A stretch of 5,977 nt of DNA from JBGOTP01 sp041476545 (GCA_041476545.1 JBGOTP010000318.1:1-5977); one strand, 5' to 3'; counted from the first letter of the stretch, positions 1 through 5,977 are shown. Notes: generated by a model from the letters alone, not told the origin. Translations and numbers: made by a program.

Positions 1-1
1 C

Positions 2-379
2 GGGACTCCGCTGACCTTCACCTACAGGTTGGGACTGTGGCCCTTCTCTTCGCTGTTATTCGTGCTGGGGTGTGCCATGGGCATCGGCAAAGCGTCGGTC
101 TACAAATACATCCCGGACTACTTTCCCAACGACGTCGGCGCCGTGGGGGGAATCGTGGGAATGCTTGGCGCGCTCGGGGGCTTCTTTCTACCGCCGGCCT
201 TCGGGATACTCGGACGCTCGAGCGGTGTGCCGCAGCTTGCGTTCGCGGCGCTGCTGGCCATCACGCTCTGGAGCCTGGGATGGTTGCACCTCGTCGTCCT
301 GCGCCTGCCCACGACGAAGGTCCTCGTGGGGAGCGAAGGCCGTCTCCCCGCGCAGTACACCGCCGCGTCGCCGCTCTGA
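2..379 (+). CDS. NarK-type nitrate/nitrite transporter (MFS), C-terminal fragment
   Basis: This is the 3' end of a gene that begins outside the window; 125 codons are visible and end at TGA 377-379. The protein would be an inner-membrane transporter of the nitrate/nitrite porter (NNP) family, which moves nitrate in and/or nitrite out. Three hydrophobic segments are visible, matching the last three helices of a 12-helix MFS protein. They lie around GLWPFSSLLFVLGCAMG, then VGGIVGMLGALGGFFLP, then LAFAALLAITLWSLGWLHL. The sequence KASVYKYIPDYFP followed by a glycine-rich GMLGALGGFFLPPAFG helix is the typical second nitrate-signature region of NarK/NasA proteins. A short polar tail follows. Open reading continues upstream of the TTG at 29, so that codon is internal and is not a start. 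The family call is well supported. The exact role (assimilatory NasA or respiratory NarK) cannot be decided from this part. Confidence 0.85.
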   Translation, partial: GTPLTFTYRLGLWPFSSLLFVLGCAMGIGKASVYKYIPDYFPNDVGAVGGIVGMLGALGGFFLPPAFGILGRSSGVPQLAFAALLAITLWSLGWLHLVVLRLPTTKVLVGSEGRLPAQYTAASPL

Positions 380-390
380 TCCTCTTCGCG

Positions 391-453
391 CAGCTTTCAG
401 CTATCGGCTGTCAGTTTTCAGTTTTCAGTTTTCAGTTGTCGCCTATCGGCGGA
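391..453. repeat. Degenerate heptamer tandem repeat, about nine 7-bp units
   Basis: From 391 to 453 the sequence runs in a 7-bp period. Three perfect CAGTTTT units lie at 412-432 and a near copy, CAGTTGT, at 433-439. Diverged units stay in phase on the left (CAGCTTT at 391, CAGCTAT at 398, CGGCTGT at 405) and on the right (CGCCTAT at 440, CGGCGGA at 447). The 8-mer CTATCGGC occurs at 401-408 and again at 443-450, exactly six periods apart. Two tiny hairpins are possible, CAGC/GCTG at 398-410 and GCC/GGC at 441-450. The array starts 12 bp after the transporter stop and lies wholly between genes. Short heptameric tandem repeats between genes are known from cyanobacteria and other bacteria. Whether this one belongs to a genome-wide family cannot be seen here. 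Confidence 0.85.
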
Positions 454-454
454 T

Positions 455-483
455 GCTGACGACTAGGTCACAACTAGGTCAGC
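455..483. repeat. Imperfect inverted repeat abutting the -35 box
   Basis: GCTGAC (455-460) is matched by GTCAGC (478-483), and inside them CTAG (463-466) is matched by CTAG (474-477). This gives ten potential base pairs with a 2-nt bulge (GA at 461-462) on the left arm and a 7-nt loop. It ends one base before the -35 box of the promoter at 484-512. There is no T-run after it, so it does not look like an intrinsic terminator for the upstream transporter gene. Its position fits an operator for a dimeric regulator, which is an inference. The same bases also form a direct repeat, listed separately. Confidence 0.6.
462..481 (+). promoter_or_regulatory. 9-bp direct repeat upstream of promoter, candidate regulator site
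   Basis: ACTAGGTCA occurs at 462-470 and again at 473-481, identical and 11 bp apart start to start, about one helical turn. The second copy ends 2 bp before the -35 box. Tandem direct repeats with 10-11 bp spacing next to a -35 box are the usual form of binding sites for OmpR/PhoB-type response regulators. No such DNA-binding protein is encoded in the window. The repeat is directly visible; the regulatory role is inferred. Confidence 0.5.
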
Positions 484-512
484 TTGACGACGGTCCGGAA
501 GGCTTTCATAAT
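484..512 (+). promoter_or_regulatory. Sigma70-type promoter for the receiver/kinase operon
   Basis: The -35 hexamer is TTGACG (484-489, five of six consensus bases) and the -10 hexamer is CATAAT (507-512, five of six), separated by the optimal 17 bp. Transcription would start near 518-520, giving a leader of only about 12-14 nt before the ATG at 532. This placement argues against translation starting at the TTG at 484, which would be part of the -35 box. The inverted and direct repeats lie directly upstream. Confidence 0.7.
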
Positions 513-531
513 CCGTCGGCGGATCCATCCC

Positions 532-912
532 ATGGCGCGCATCCTGATCATCGACGACAACGACGACGTACGTGCCGTCGTCTCGGGCGTGCTCGAGTCG
601 GCTGGCCACGAGGTGGTTCAGGCCTCTGACGGCGCGCGGGGTCTCGACATGCAGCGCCAGTCTCCGGCCGTTCTCGTGATCACCGACATCCTCATGCCGG
701 GAAAAGAAGGCATCGAGACGATTCTCGACTTCAAAAAAGAGTTTCCGGCCCTCAGGATCATTGCCATGTCGGGAGGGGGACAGGTACTGAAGACGACCAA
801 CCATCTCTTCACGGCAAAAGAGGCCGGTGCCCATGCCGTCCTGAGCAAGCCATTCGCGCCGAGCGCCCTGTTGGAGTTGGTGCAGGATGTGTTGACGCTC
901 CCGCTGGACTAG
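532..912 (+). CDS. Stand-alone response regulator receiver protein (CheY-like)
   Basis: The 126-residue protein is a single receiver domain with no output domain. It should accept a phosphoryl group from a histidine kinase and act by protein contact or as a phosphorelay intermediate in the cytoplasm. The acidic pocket is D8-D9 in ILIIDDND, the predicted phosphorylated residue is D52 (in VITDILMPG), the switch residue is S80 and the conserved lysine is K106 in LSKPF. The stretch from S80 to K106 (SGGG, then a loop and a short helix) is a few residues longer than in CheY, as in many orphan receivers next to hybrid kinases. I chose the ATG at 532 because the fold begins there and a promoter ends at 512. 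The possible TTG at 484 would add 16 non-receiver residues and sits in the -35 box. The ribosome site is weak (GGAT at 521-524). The kinase start follows the stop by 4 bp, so the two are an operon. The kinase is the likely partner, by context. Confidence 0.92.
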   Translation: MARILIIDDNDDVRAVVSGVLESAGHEVVQASDGARGLDMQRQSPAVLVITDILMPGKEGIETILDFKKEFPALRIIAMSGGGQVLKTTNHLFTAKEAGAHAVLSKPFAPSALLELVQDVLTLPLD

Positions 913-916
913 CACC

Positions 917-3121
917 ATGGTGATTCGCAAGCTGCCGGGATCGATGTGGCTGGGTCTCGTGCTGATCACCCTGTCCAGCCTCGCGCATCTGTGGCTCGAG
1001 ATCGATCGAGGGACGAGGGTTGCGCCACAGCTCAAGGCGGGTCCAGACCTCGTGGCCCATACGTATGAAGTGATCACCACGGTGCAGGCGCTCGACCGCT
1101 CGGTGCAGGACGCCGAGCGGGGCCAGCGCGGCTTCCTGATCACCGGGGATTCCGCATACCTCGACGCGTATCGGAAAGGAACCGCGGACGCCCCAGGTCT
1201 CCTCGCCAGACTGAAACAGCTCACCCTGGACAATCCCGAGCAGCAGCGCCGGTGGCCGAACCTCGAGCATCAGATTGACATCAAATTCGCCGAGTTGAGA
1301 CGTACGCTGGACGCCCGCGAGCGCCAGGGTTTCGACGCGGCCCGCCAGATCGTGCAATCGAATGTCGGACTCGACGCCATGCAGGCCATCAGCGGATTGA
1401 TCGACGCGGCGATCGCCGCCGAGGATGCCCTGCTGCGCGAACGCCTCGCGCGCGCCACTGAATTCGAGCGCGCCGGACGTAACGCCGCCTTCGCCGGAGG
1501 TCTCCTGGCGCTCGTGGTCCTGGCGCTCGGCCTCGGACTGGTGCTGATGGCCTTCCGTAATTTCCTGAGAGCCGACGCGCGCCGGCATGAGAGCGATGAG
1601 CGCTTCCGTTTTTTCGTCGGCGGCGTCACCGACTACGCCATCTACATGCTCGATCCCCACGGCCACGTCGTCGAATGGAATGCCGGGGCCGAGCGCATCA
1701 AGGGATATACCGCGAGCGAGATTGTTGGACAGCATTTTTCGCGCTTCTACACCGAGGAAGACCGCGCGAGCGGACTGCCGGATCGGACGCTCGAGAAAGT
1801 AGTGAGAGACGGCAAGCACGAGGAAGAGGCATGGCGCGTGCGCAAGAACGGGACGAAATTCCTGGCGAGCGTCCTCATCGAGCCATTGCGGGACGGCACG
1901 GGTCAGCTGGTCGGGTTCGCGAAAATCACGCGCGACATCGACGAGCGCGTTCAGCAGCAGCAGGCCCTGGCGCAGTATCAGAAGATGGACGCGCTCGGCC
2001 AGCTCACCGGGGGTGTCGCGCACGACTTCAATAATCTCATTCACGTCATCAAGAATGCCGCCGAGCTTCTCGAGAAGCGGCTGCACAACATCGATGCCGA
2101 CGCGCGCAAGTACCTGGACATGCTCAAGCGCAACGCGGAGCGCGCGGCGAGTCTGACGCACCGGCTACTCGCGTTCTCGCGCCGCCAGGTGCTCGATCCC
2201 AAGCCGATCCATCCGAACAATTTCACCATCGACGTGACCACGCTGCTCGAGCAGACGCTTGGCGAGAGCGTGGCGCTCGAGACCGTGCTGGCCGCGGGCG
2301 TGTGGTGGATCGCCGCCGACGCCAGTCAGCTCGAGACAGCCATCCTCAATCTGGCCCTGAACGCGCGCGATGCGATGGCGGAAGGCGGGAAGCTGACCAT
2401 TGAAACCTCCAACGCGTTTCTTGACGAGAGCTATGCCCGTGCCCACACCGAAGTGAAGCCGGGGCAATATGTGTTGATCGCCGTGAGCGATACCGGATGC
2501 GGCATGACGAAGGACATCGCGGCCATGGCCTTTGATCCATTCTTCACCACCAAGGAGATGGGTCGGGGCACAGGGCTCGGGCTATCCCAGGTCTATGGGT
2601 TCATCAAACAATCGGGTGGACACGCCAAGATTTATAGCGAGCCCGGCGAAGGGACCACGGTGAAGTTATATCTGCCCCGGCTGTCCAGTGCCCATGTTGC
2701 CCCGATTCAACCGAGAGCTCCGGCCATTCCTGCCCCGACAGGACAAGAGACCGTGCTGGTGGTCGAGGACGACGAAGATGTGTGCCGGTTCACCGCCGAC
2801 GTACTCACCGAGCTTGGGTATCGTGTGCTGACGGCTTCTGATGCCGCATCGGCGCTGCGGGCACTCGAAGCGGGATCGGACGTCGACCTGCTGTTTACCG
2901 ATATCGGGCTTCCCGGCGGCGTCAATGGACGGCAGCTTGCGGACGAGGCTCTCAAACGGTTTCCCGGGCTACGCGTGTTGTTCACCACTGGATATACGCG
3001 CAATGCCGTCATCCACCATGGGCGCCTTGACCCGGGTGTCAACCTCATCACAAAGCCCTTTACTCAAACGAGTCTCGCCGAGAAAGTCAGACAGGAACTC
3101 GATAACCGTTCAGACAAGTAG
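917..3121 (+). CDS. Membrane hybrid histidine kinase, CHASE3-PAS-HisKA-HATPase-REC
   Basis: The 734-residue inner-membrane sensor kinase has these parts in order: a first membrane segment (about 11-27); a periplasmic CHASE3 domain (about 45-185) with the typical DAERGQRGFLITGDSAYL core at 65-82; a second membrane segment (about 192-213); a PAS domain (about 226-340); a HisKA domain with GGVAHDFNN, phospho-acceptor H369; an HATPase domain with N-box N478/N482, G1 box DTGCG (525-529) and G2 box GRGTGLGL (549-556); a Pro/Ala-rich linker (about 594-609); and a C-terminal receiver with acidic E617-D618-D619, phospho-acceptor D662, T690/T691 and K713. All catalytic residues are present, so it should be active. 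CHASE3 is a sensory domain of largely unknown ligands. Translation probably depends on re-initiation from the receiver gene, since its stop lies 4 bp upstream and no clear Shine-Dalgarno is seen. No HPt or DNA-binding domain is present. Its partner is probably the upstream receiver protein. Confidence 0.95.
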   Translation: MVIRKLPGSMWLGLVLITLSSLAHLWLEIDRGTRVAPQLKAGPDLVAHTYEVITTVQALDRSVQDAERGQRGFLITGDSAYLDAYRKGTADAPGLLARLKQLTLDNPEQQRRWPNLEHQIDIKFAELRRTLDARERQGFDAARQIVQSNVGLDAMQAISGLIDAAIAAEDALLRERLARATEFERAGRNAAFAGGLLALVVLALGLGLVLMAFRNFLRADARRHESDERFRFFVGGVTDYAIYMLDPHGHVVEWNAGAERIKGYTASEIVGQHFSRFYTEEDRASGLPDRTLEKVVRDGKHEEEAWRVRKNGTKFLASVLIEPLRDGTGQLVGFAKITRDIDERVQQQQALAQYQKMDALGQLTGGVAHDFNNLIHVIKNAAELLEKRLHNIDADARKYLDMLKRNAERAASLTHRLLAFSRRQVLDPKPIHPNNFTIDVTTLLEQTLGESVALETVLAAGVWWIAADASQLETAILNLALNARDAMAEGGKLTIETSNAFLDESYARAHTEVKPGQYVLIAVSDTGCGMTKDIAAMAFDPFFTTKEMGRGTGLGLSQVYGFIKQSGGHAKIYSEPGEGTTVKLYLPRLSSAHVAPIQPRAPAIPAPTGQETVLVVEDDEDVCRFTADVLTELGYRVLTASDAASALRALEAGSDVDLLFTDIGLPGGVNGRQLADEALKRFPGLRVLFTTGYTRNAVIHHGRLDPGVNLITKPFTQTSLAEKVRQELDNRSDK

Positions 3122-3207
3122 CGCTCCGGAAGCCGCCTGGTCTAGTTTCTAGTCGAACTTCCTCAGTTTTCGTGTGCGCGGGTCATGAAGAAGGATTTCC
3201 GGCCCCG
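3122..3207. other. Convergent intergenic gap, no clear terminator
   Basis: These 86 bp separate the 3' ends of the CHASE3 kinase (+) and the TonB-dependent receptor (-). The only local hairpin is CTAG-TTT-CTAG at 3142-3152, four base pairs and too weak for a terminator. CCGGAA (3126-3131) and TTCCGG (3197-3202) are complementary but about 65 bp apart. A single CAGTTTT (3164-3170), identical to the heptamer unit at 412-432, and the pair CTAGTTT/CTAGTCG at 3142-3155 could be the remains of a heptamer repeat. No gene is supported here. Confidence 0.5.
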
Positions 3208-5142
3208 CTATGGCACGCGTATCGTCACTTGAGCCCGCACGCTGCGCTCGAACTCAATGCGGCGCGGGACGGACGTGCCGAATTCCGGATGATGCGCGTG
3301 GAGCAGATCCTGTCCGATCAGCGCGACTTCAAATCGATCGATCGGCTTCCAGCCCACGCGCGCGTTCAGCTCGGTGTATGCCGGAACCGCAGGGTTGGGG
3401 AGCGCACCCACCGCTCGAAGCCAGCCATCGAGCTCCACATGGCGCGCCAGATCGAACACCGTGCGGAGATTGAACAGATGATGCGGGTCGTTGGCCTCGT
3501 TCACGCCGCCGCTCACGTCGGCGCTGCCCGCATCGCGGGTGATTGACGTCTCGAAGTACGTGTAACCGGCCTGCGCGCGCCACCAACCGGCGGGCTGCAC
3601 GGTCGCCCCCAGCTCAATCCCTCGGGATTGGCCGTTGAGCGTGTTGCCGATCGTCAGGGGAATCACGGTCGGCGGCGCTTCCTGGCTGCGCAGGCGGTCG
3701 TAGTTCTGGACGAATCCGGTCACATCGAACGACAGGCTGGCAATGGGACGGCTCCGGTATCCGAGCTCCCAGCCGGTCATGACTTCAGATTCGAAATTCG
3801 GATTGCCCCGGACGACGAGCAGTCCTGTCGTCGTCGTGACCTGGATGTCGTCGTCGAAGCGTGTTGGCCGGCGCACGGCGCGCGAAACGGCGCCCCATAC
3901 CACCTGGTTGTGCGGCAACAACTGTCTGGCCCGTAGATTCGGCTGCCAGTCGGCTCCGTTGAAGGCGTTGTGCTCCACTTTCAGTCCGGCAGTCACAAAG
4001 AGCGATCGCGGACGAAGCTCGATCTCGTTCTGCGCGAATGCGCTGAAGAGCGGGTAACTCCGTCGGGTGGGGTCGAAGTGAACCACGTCGCTGCCAAACG
4101 TCCTGTCTCGATTGGCGCGGAAGGCGGCTCCCCAGATGAAATTGTTGCGTGGTGTCGGCTTGAACGCGTGCTGAAAGTCCAGGTCGCCCGTGTCCACGTA
4201 GTGCGTAAGCTGCCGTTCGATGTTGCGATACTCACGCCGGTAGTACGCCTGCAGCTGCAGGGATGCGGACGACGAGAGGGCGTGCGTCAAACGGCCCTGG
4301 ACGCCGATGCCCTGCCATTCGCCGTCGCCGCGGTCGGGGAACCCATCGCGGCTCTCGAAGTAGTCGGCCTTGAGGAGCCACTGGTCGGCGATGTTGCCAC
4401 CGTCGAGCCGCACCCCGGCCTGTCCGCGTCGACGCGTGTCGCCAGACGATCCCCCGGTTGAGAACTGCTGCGCGTCGCGCTGGGCATACTTGCCGTACAC
4501 GCGGTAGCTCAGCTTGTCTGACCCTCCGCCCTGGCGTACTTCGACGAGCGCGGGATCCTCGTTTCCCGCTCCCACCGACACGAGCGTGCCGCGCGTGTCC
4601 CGTGAATGACGGGTGATGATGTTGACCACCCCGTTCACCGCATTCGCGCCCCAGAGCGTGGCGCCAGGCCCGCGGATGACTTCGATCCGTTCGATGTCGT
4701 CGAGGACGTAGTCCAGAATGTTCCAGAACACGCCGGCAAAGAGAGGCGTGTACTCGTCGCGCCCGTCCACCATCACCAGCAGCTTGTTCGGCGTGCTGCC
4801 GTTGAACCCCCGTGCGGTGATCGCCCAGGATCCGTTGTTGAATCGCGCCACGTCCAGACCGTCTGCGAGTGCGAGCGCGTCAGGAATCGTCGTGACGCCC
4901 GATCGGCGGATATCGTCGCGCGTAATGACCGAGACGGCCGCAGCGGCCGTGCCGACCGGCTCGGGCTGTCGCGTGACCAGGGTGACCTCAATGTCCATCA
5001 ACTGCTCGAGCGACAGTTTCTTGAGATCCTGCGGTGCGGGCTGCGCGCTGGCCGCGACACCGCGCACGCCGAGCACGGCGGCGCACAGGCACGCGGCGGC
5101 CGTCGCCGCGAGAGGAGCTGACTGGCTTGATGTTCTGCTCAT
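3208..5142 (-). CDS. TonB-dependent outer-membrane receptor
   Basis: The 644-residue protein is a ligand-gated outer-membrane channel powered by the TonB-ExbB-ExbD complex. Residues 1-33 form a signal peptide with a hydrophobic stretch and an AASA cleavage site before Q34. A short N-terminal segment follows (LSLEQLMDIEVTLVTR, about 43-58), where the TonB box would be expected. The plug domain runs from about 62 to 178, with VSVITRDDIRRSG (70-82), ITARGF (108-113), LLVMVDGR (121-128) and IERIEVIRGPG followed by WGANAVNGVVNIITR (about 150-178). These are the hallmarks of the CirA/FecA/BtuB-like group. The rest is a 22-strand-type barrel rich in alternating aromatic residues. There is no N-terminal signalling domain of the FecA type. 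The substrate (siderophore, cobalamin or other) cannot be read from the sequence. The C-terminus is VTIRVP, without the usual final aromatic residue. The start overlaps the stop of the upstream kinase, so both are on one transcript. Confidence 0.95.
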   Translation of the reverse strand: MSRTSSQSAPLAATAAACLCAAVLGVRGVAASAQPAPQDLKKLSLEQLMDIEVTLVTRQPEPVGTAAAAVSVITRDDIRRSGVTTIPDALALADGLDVARFNNGSWAITARGFNGSTPNKLLVMVDGRDEYTPLFAGVFWNILDYVLDDIERIEVIRGPGATLWGANAVNGVVNIITRHSRDTRGTLVSVGAGNEDPALVEVRQGGGSDKLSYRVYGKYAQRDAQQFSTGGSSGDTRRRGQAGVRLDGGNIADQWLLKADYFESRDGFPDRGDGEWQGIGVQGRLTHALSSSASLQLQAYYRREYRNIERQLTHYVDTGDLDFQHAFKPTPRNNFIWGAAFRANRDRTFGSDVVHFDPTRRSYPLFSAFAQNEIELRPRSLFVTAGLKVEHNAFNGADWQPNLRARQLLPHNQVVWGAVSRAVRRPTRFDDDIQVTTTTGLLVVRGNPNFESEVMTGWELGYRSRPIASLSFDVTGFVQNYDRLRSQEAPPTVIPLTIGNTLNGQSRGIELGATVQPAGWWRAQAGYTYFETSITRDAGSADVSGGVNEANDPHHLFNLRTVFDLARHVELDGWLRAVGALPNPAVPAYTELNARVGWKPIDRFEVALIGQDLLHAHHPEFGTSVPRRIEFERSVRAQVTIRVP

Positions 5143-5160
5143 GATCGTGTGACGACCTCC
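5139..5160 (-). promoter_or_regulatory. Overlapping stop/start (ATGA) with Shine-Dalgarno for the TonB receptor
   Basis: Read on the minus strand, the kinase stop TGA (5141-5139) and the receptor start ATG (5142-5140) share bases as ATGA. A strong GGAGG motif at 5160-5156 lies 13 nt upstream of the ATG, inside the kinase coding sequence. This is slightly longer than ideal spacing but is the only good ribosome site here, and no other in-frame start codon lies between. The arrangement indicates translational coupling. Confidence 0.75.
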
Positions 5161-5977
5161 GCTATCAGCCGGACGAGATCCGGTGTTTCATAGGGTTTGG
5201 CCAGATGGCGATCGAAACCCGCGATGCGACACTGTTCGATGTGGGAGGCCGAGGCGTGCGCGCTCACCGCAATGGCCGCCGTGTGTTTTCCCTGTGTGAC
5301 GTCCAGCGCGCGAATCCGCCTGACCACCTCGAAGCCGCTCATTTCCGGCATCGCGAGATCGCAGATCAGCACCTCCGCTGGCGATCGCTCCCATGCGCGG
5401 ATCGCCTCCATGCCCGAGGCCGCGCTGGAGACCTGCGCCCCGGCGGAATTGAGCGCGCTGCACAGGATGTCGAGCGCGTCGGCGTTGTCGTCCACGGCGA
5501 GGATCGAAATGCCATTCAACCGAGGATGTGTCCAGGGCCGCTGCGAGGTCGCCGCCGCGCCGCCGTGAGGCTGGGCGTTGAGGCCGGCCAGATGTGGAAT
5601 CCGCACCGTGAATGTCGCGCCCCGGCCTTTGCCGTCGCTCGTTGCGGCGACGTCGCCGCCATGCAGCTCCGCGAGCTCCTTGACGATGGCGAGCCCGAGA
5701 CCGAGGCCGCCGTGCTCGCGCGACATGGAACCGTCGGCCTGCCGGAAACGGTCGAAGATCTTGCCGAGAAAATCAGGTGCGATGCCGATCCCCGTGTCGG
5801 TCACCGTGATGGGGTAGGCGCCGTCCATATCCGCAAGCGAGATCGAGACCTGCCCTCCGTCTGGCGTGAACTTCACCGCGTTGCCCAGCAGATTGGAGGC
5901 GATCTGCTGGAGACGATCGGGATCGCCGCTGACGAGACAGGCCTCGCCGGGCACGGTCGCCTCGAGCGTGATGTGCC
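5139..5977 (-). CDS. Hybrid histidine kinase, C-terminal part (HATPase + receiver), partial
   Basis: The gene enters from the right edge; 278 complete codons are visible and the N-terminal sensor and HisKA domains are missing. The visible part starts with HITLEATVPG. The first domain is a HisKA-type HATPase with N-box ASNLLGNAVKF (N32 of the visible part), G1 box DTGIG (60-64), F-box FDRFRQ (74-79) and G2 box GGLGLGL (89-95). A flexible linker (about 128-155) leads to a receiver domain with D162-D163, phospho-acceptor D206 in CDLAMPEMSG, S238 and K260 in AKPYE. All key residues are intact, so autophosphorylation and transfer to its own receiver are expected. The protein stops about 18 residues after K260, with no HPt domain. 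The reading frame is open through the GTG at 5954 to the window edge, so that codon is internal. It is the first gene seen of an operon with the TonB-dependent receptor. Confidence 0.93.
   Translation of the reverse strand, partial: HITLEATVPGEACLVSGDPDRLQQIASNLLGNAVKFTPDGGQVSISLADMDGAYPITVTDTGIGIAPDFLGKIFDRFRQADGSMSREHGGLGLGLAIVKELAELHGGDVAATSDGKGRGATFTVRIPHLAGLNAQPHGGAAATSQRPWTHPRLNGISILAVDDNADALDILCSALNSAGAQVSSAASGMEAIRAWERSPAEVLICDLAMPEMSGFEVVRRIRALDVTQGKHTAAIAVSAHASASHIEQCRIAGFDRHLAKPYETPDLVRLIAEVVTRS

Noticed and set aside
391..453. CRISPR array or attachment site
   Set aside because: The units are 7 bp with no spacers, and there are no cas genes, integrase or tRNA nearby.
37..459. Frame continuing from the transporter region through the heptamer array
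   Set aside because: It is an Arg-rich frame-shifted reading of the transporter, then translated repeat (QFSVFSFQL-like), a known type of spurious protein.
484..531. Upstream TTG start that would lengthen the receiver protein by 16 residues
   Set aside because: The TTG is part of a good -35 hexamer, and the added residues do not belong to the receiver fold; the ATG at 532 fits better.
463..1233. 256-codon open frame on the minus strand over the receiver gene and promoter region
   Set aside because: It is low-complexity and Arg/Ser-rich, lies opposite a well-supported receiver and runs across the promoter and repeats; it is a shadow.
809..2161. 450-codon open frame on the minus strand, opposite the receiver and CHASE3 kinase genes
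   Set aside because: It is antisense to clear domain-bearing genes and its translation matches no recognisable fold. Long open antisense frames are expected in GC-rich coding DNA.
3142..3152. CTAG-TTT-CTAG hairpin as a bidirectional terminator
   Set aside because: It has only four base pairs and no T-run on either side.
3184..3231. 15-residue mini-ORF starting ATGAAGAAGG in the convergent gap
   Set aside because: It has no ribosome site upstream, overlaps the TonB receptor 3' end on the other strand and shows no recognisable feature.
3628..4461. Plus-strand open frames opposite the TonB receptor
   Set aside because: They are antisense to a receptor with signal peptide, plug and barrel; there is no domain content and no ribosome sites.

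Overview
The window is GC-rich bacterial chromosomal sequence with dense coding. The TonB-dependent outer-membrane receptor shows a Gram-negative (diderm) host. The mix of orphan receiver, CHASE3/PAS hybrid kinase and TonB-dependent receptor, plus a degenerate heptamer repeat between genes, would fit an environmental lineage such as Acidobacteriota (Vicinamibacteria-like). That placement is a low-confidence inference; no rRNA or marker gene is present.

Layout, left to right. (1) Positions 2-379 (+) are the 3' end of a NarK-type nitrate/nitrite transporter of the major facilitator superfamily. (2) Positions 380-531 are non-coding and structured: nine units of a 7-bp degenerate repeat (391-453), an imperfect inverted repeat overlapping a 9-bp direct repeat (455-483), and a good sigma70-type promoter (484-512) whose -35 begins right after the inverted repeat. 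(3) Positions 532-3121 (+) are a two-gene signalling operon: a stand-alone receiver protein, then, 4 bp later, a membrane hybrid histidine kinase (TM-CHASE3-TM-PAS-HisKA-HATPase-REC). (4) Positions 3122-3207 are a short convergent intergenic gap without a convincing terminator. (5) Positions 5977-3208 (-) are a second operon: the C-terminal part of another hybrid histidine kinase (HATPase-REC), whose stop codon overlaps the start codon of a 644-residue TonB-dependent receptor (ATGA overlap).

How the genes may work together. The receiver and the CHASE3 kinase look like one phosphotransfer module. It has two receiver domains but no DNA-binding, enzymatic or HPt output in view, so its final target lies elsewhere. 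The second kinase is translationally coupled to an outer-membrane uptake receptor, which suggests that sensing and uptake of some ligand are co-produced; the ligand cannot be read from the sequence.

I found no clearly new defence system, mobile element, CRISPR array or RNA gene. The points most worth a second look are the compact regulatory region at 391-512 and the kinase/TonB-receptor coupling.
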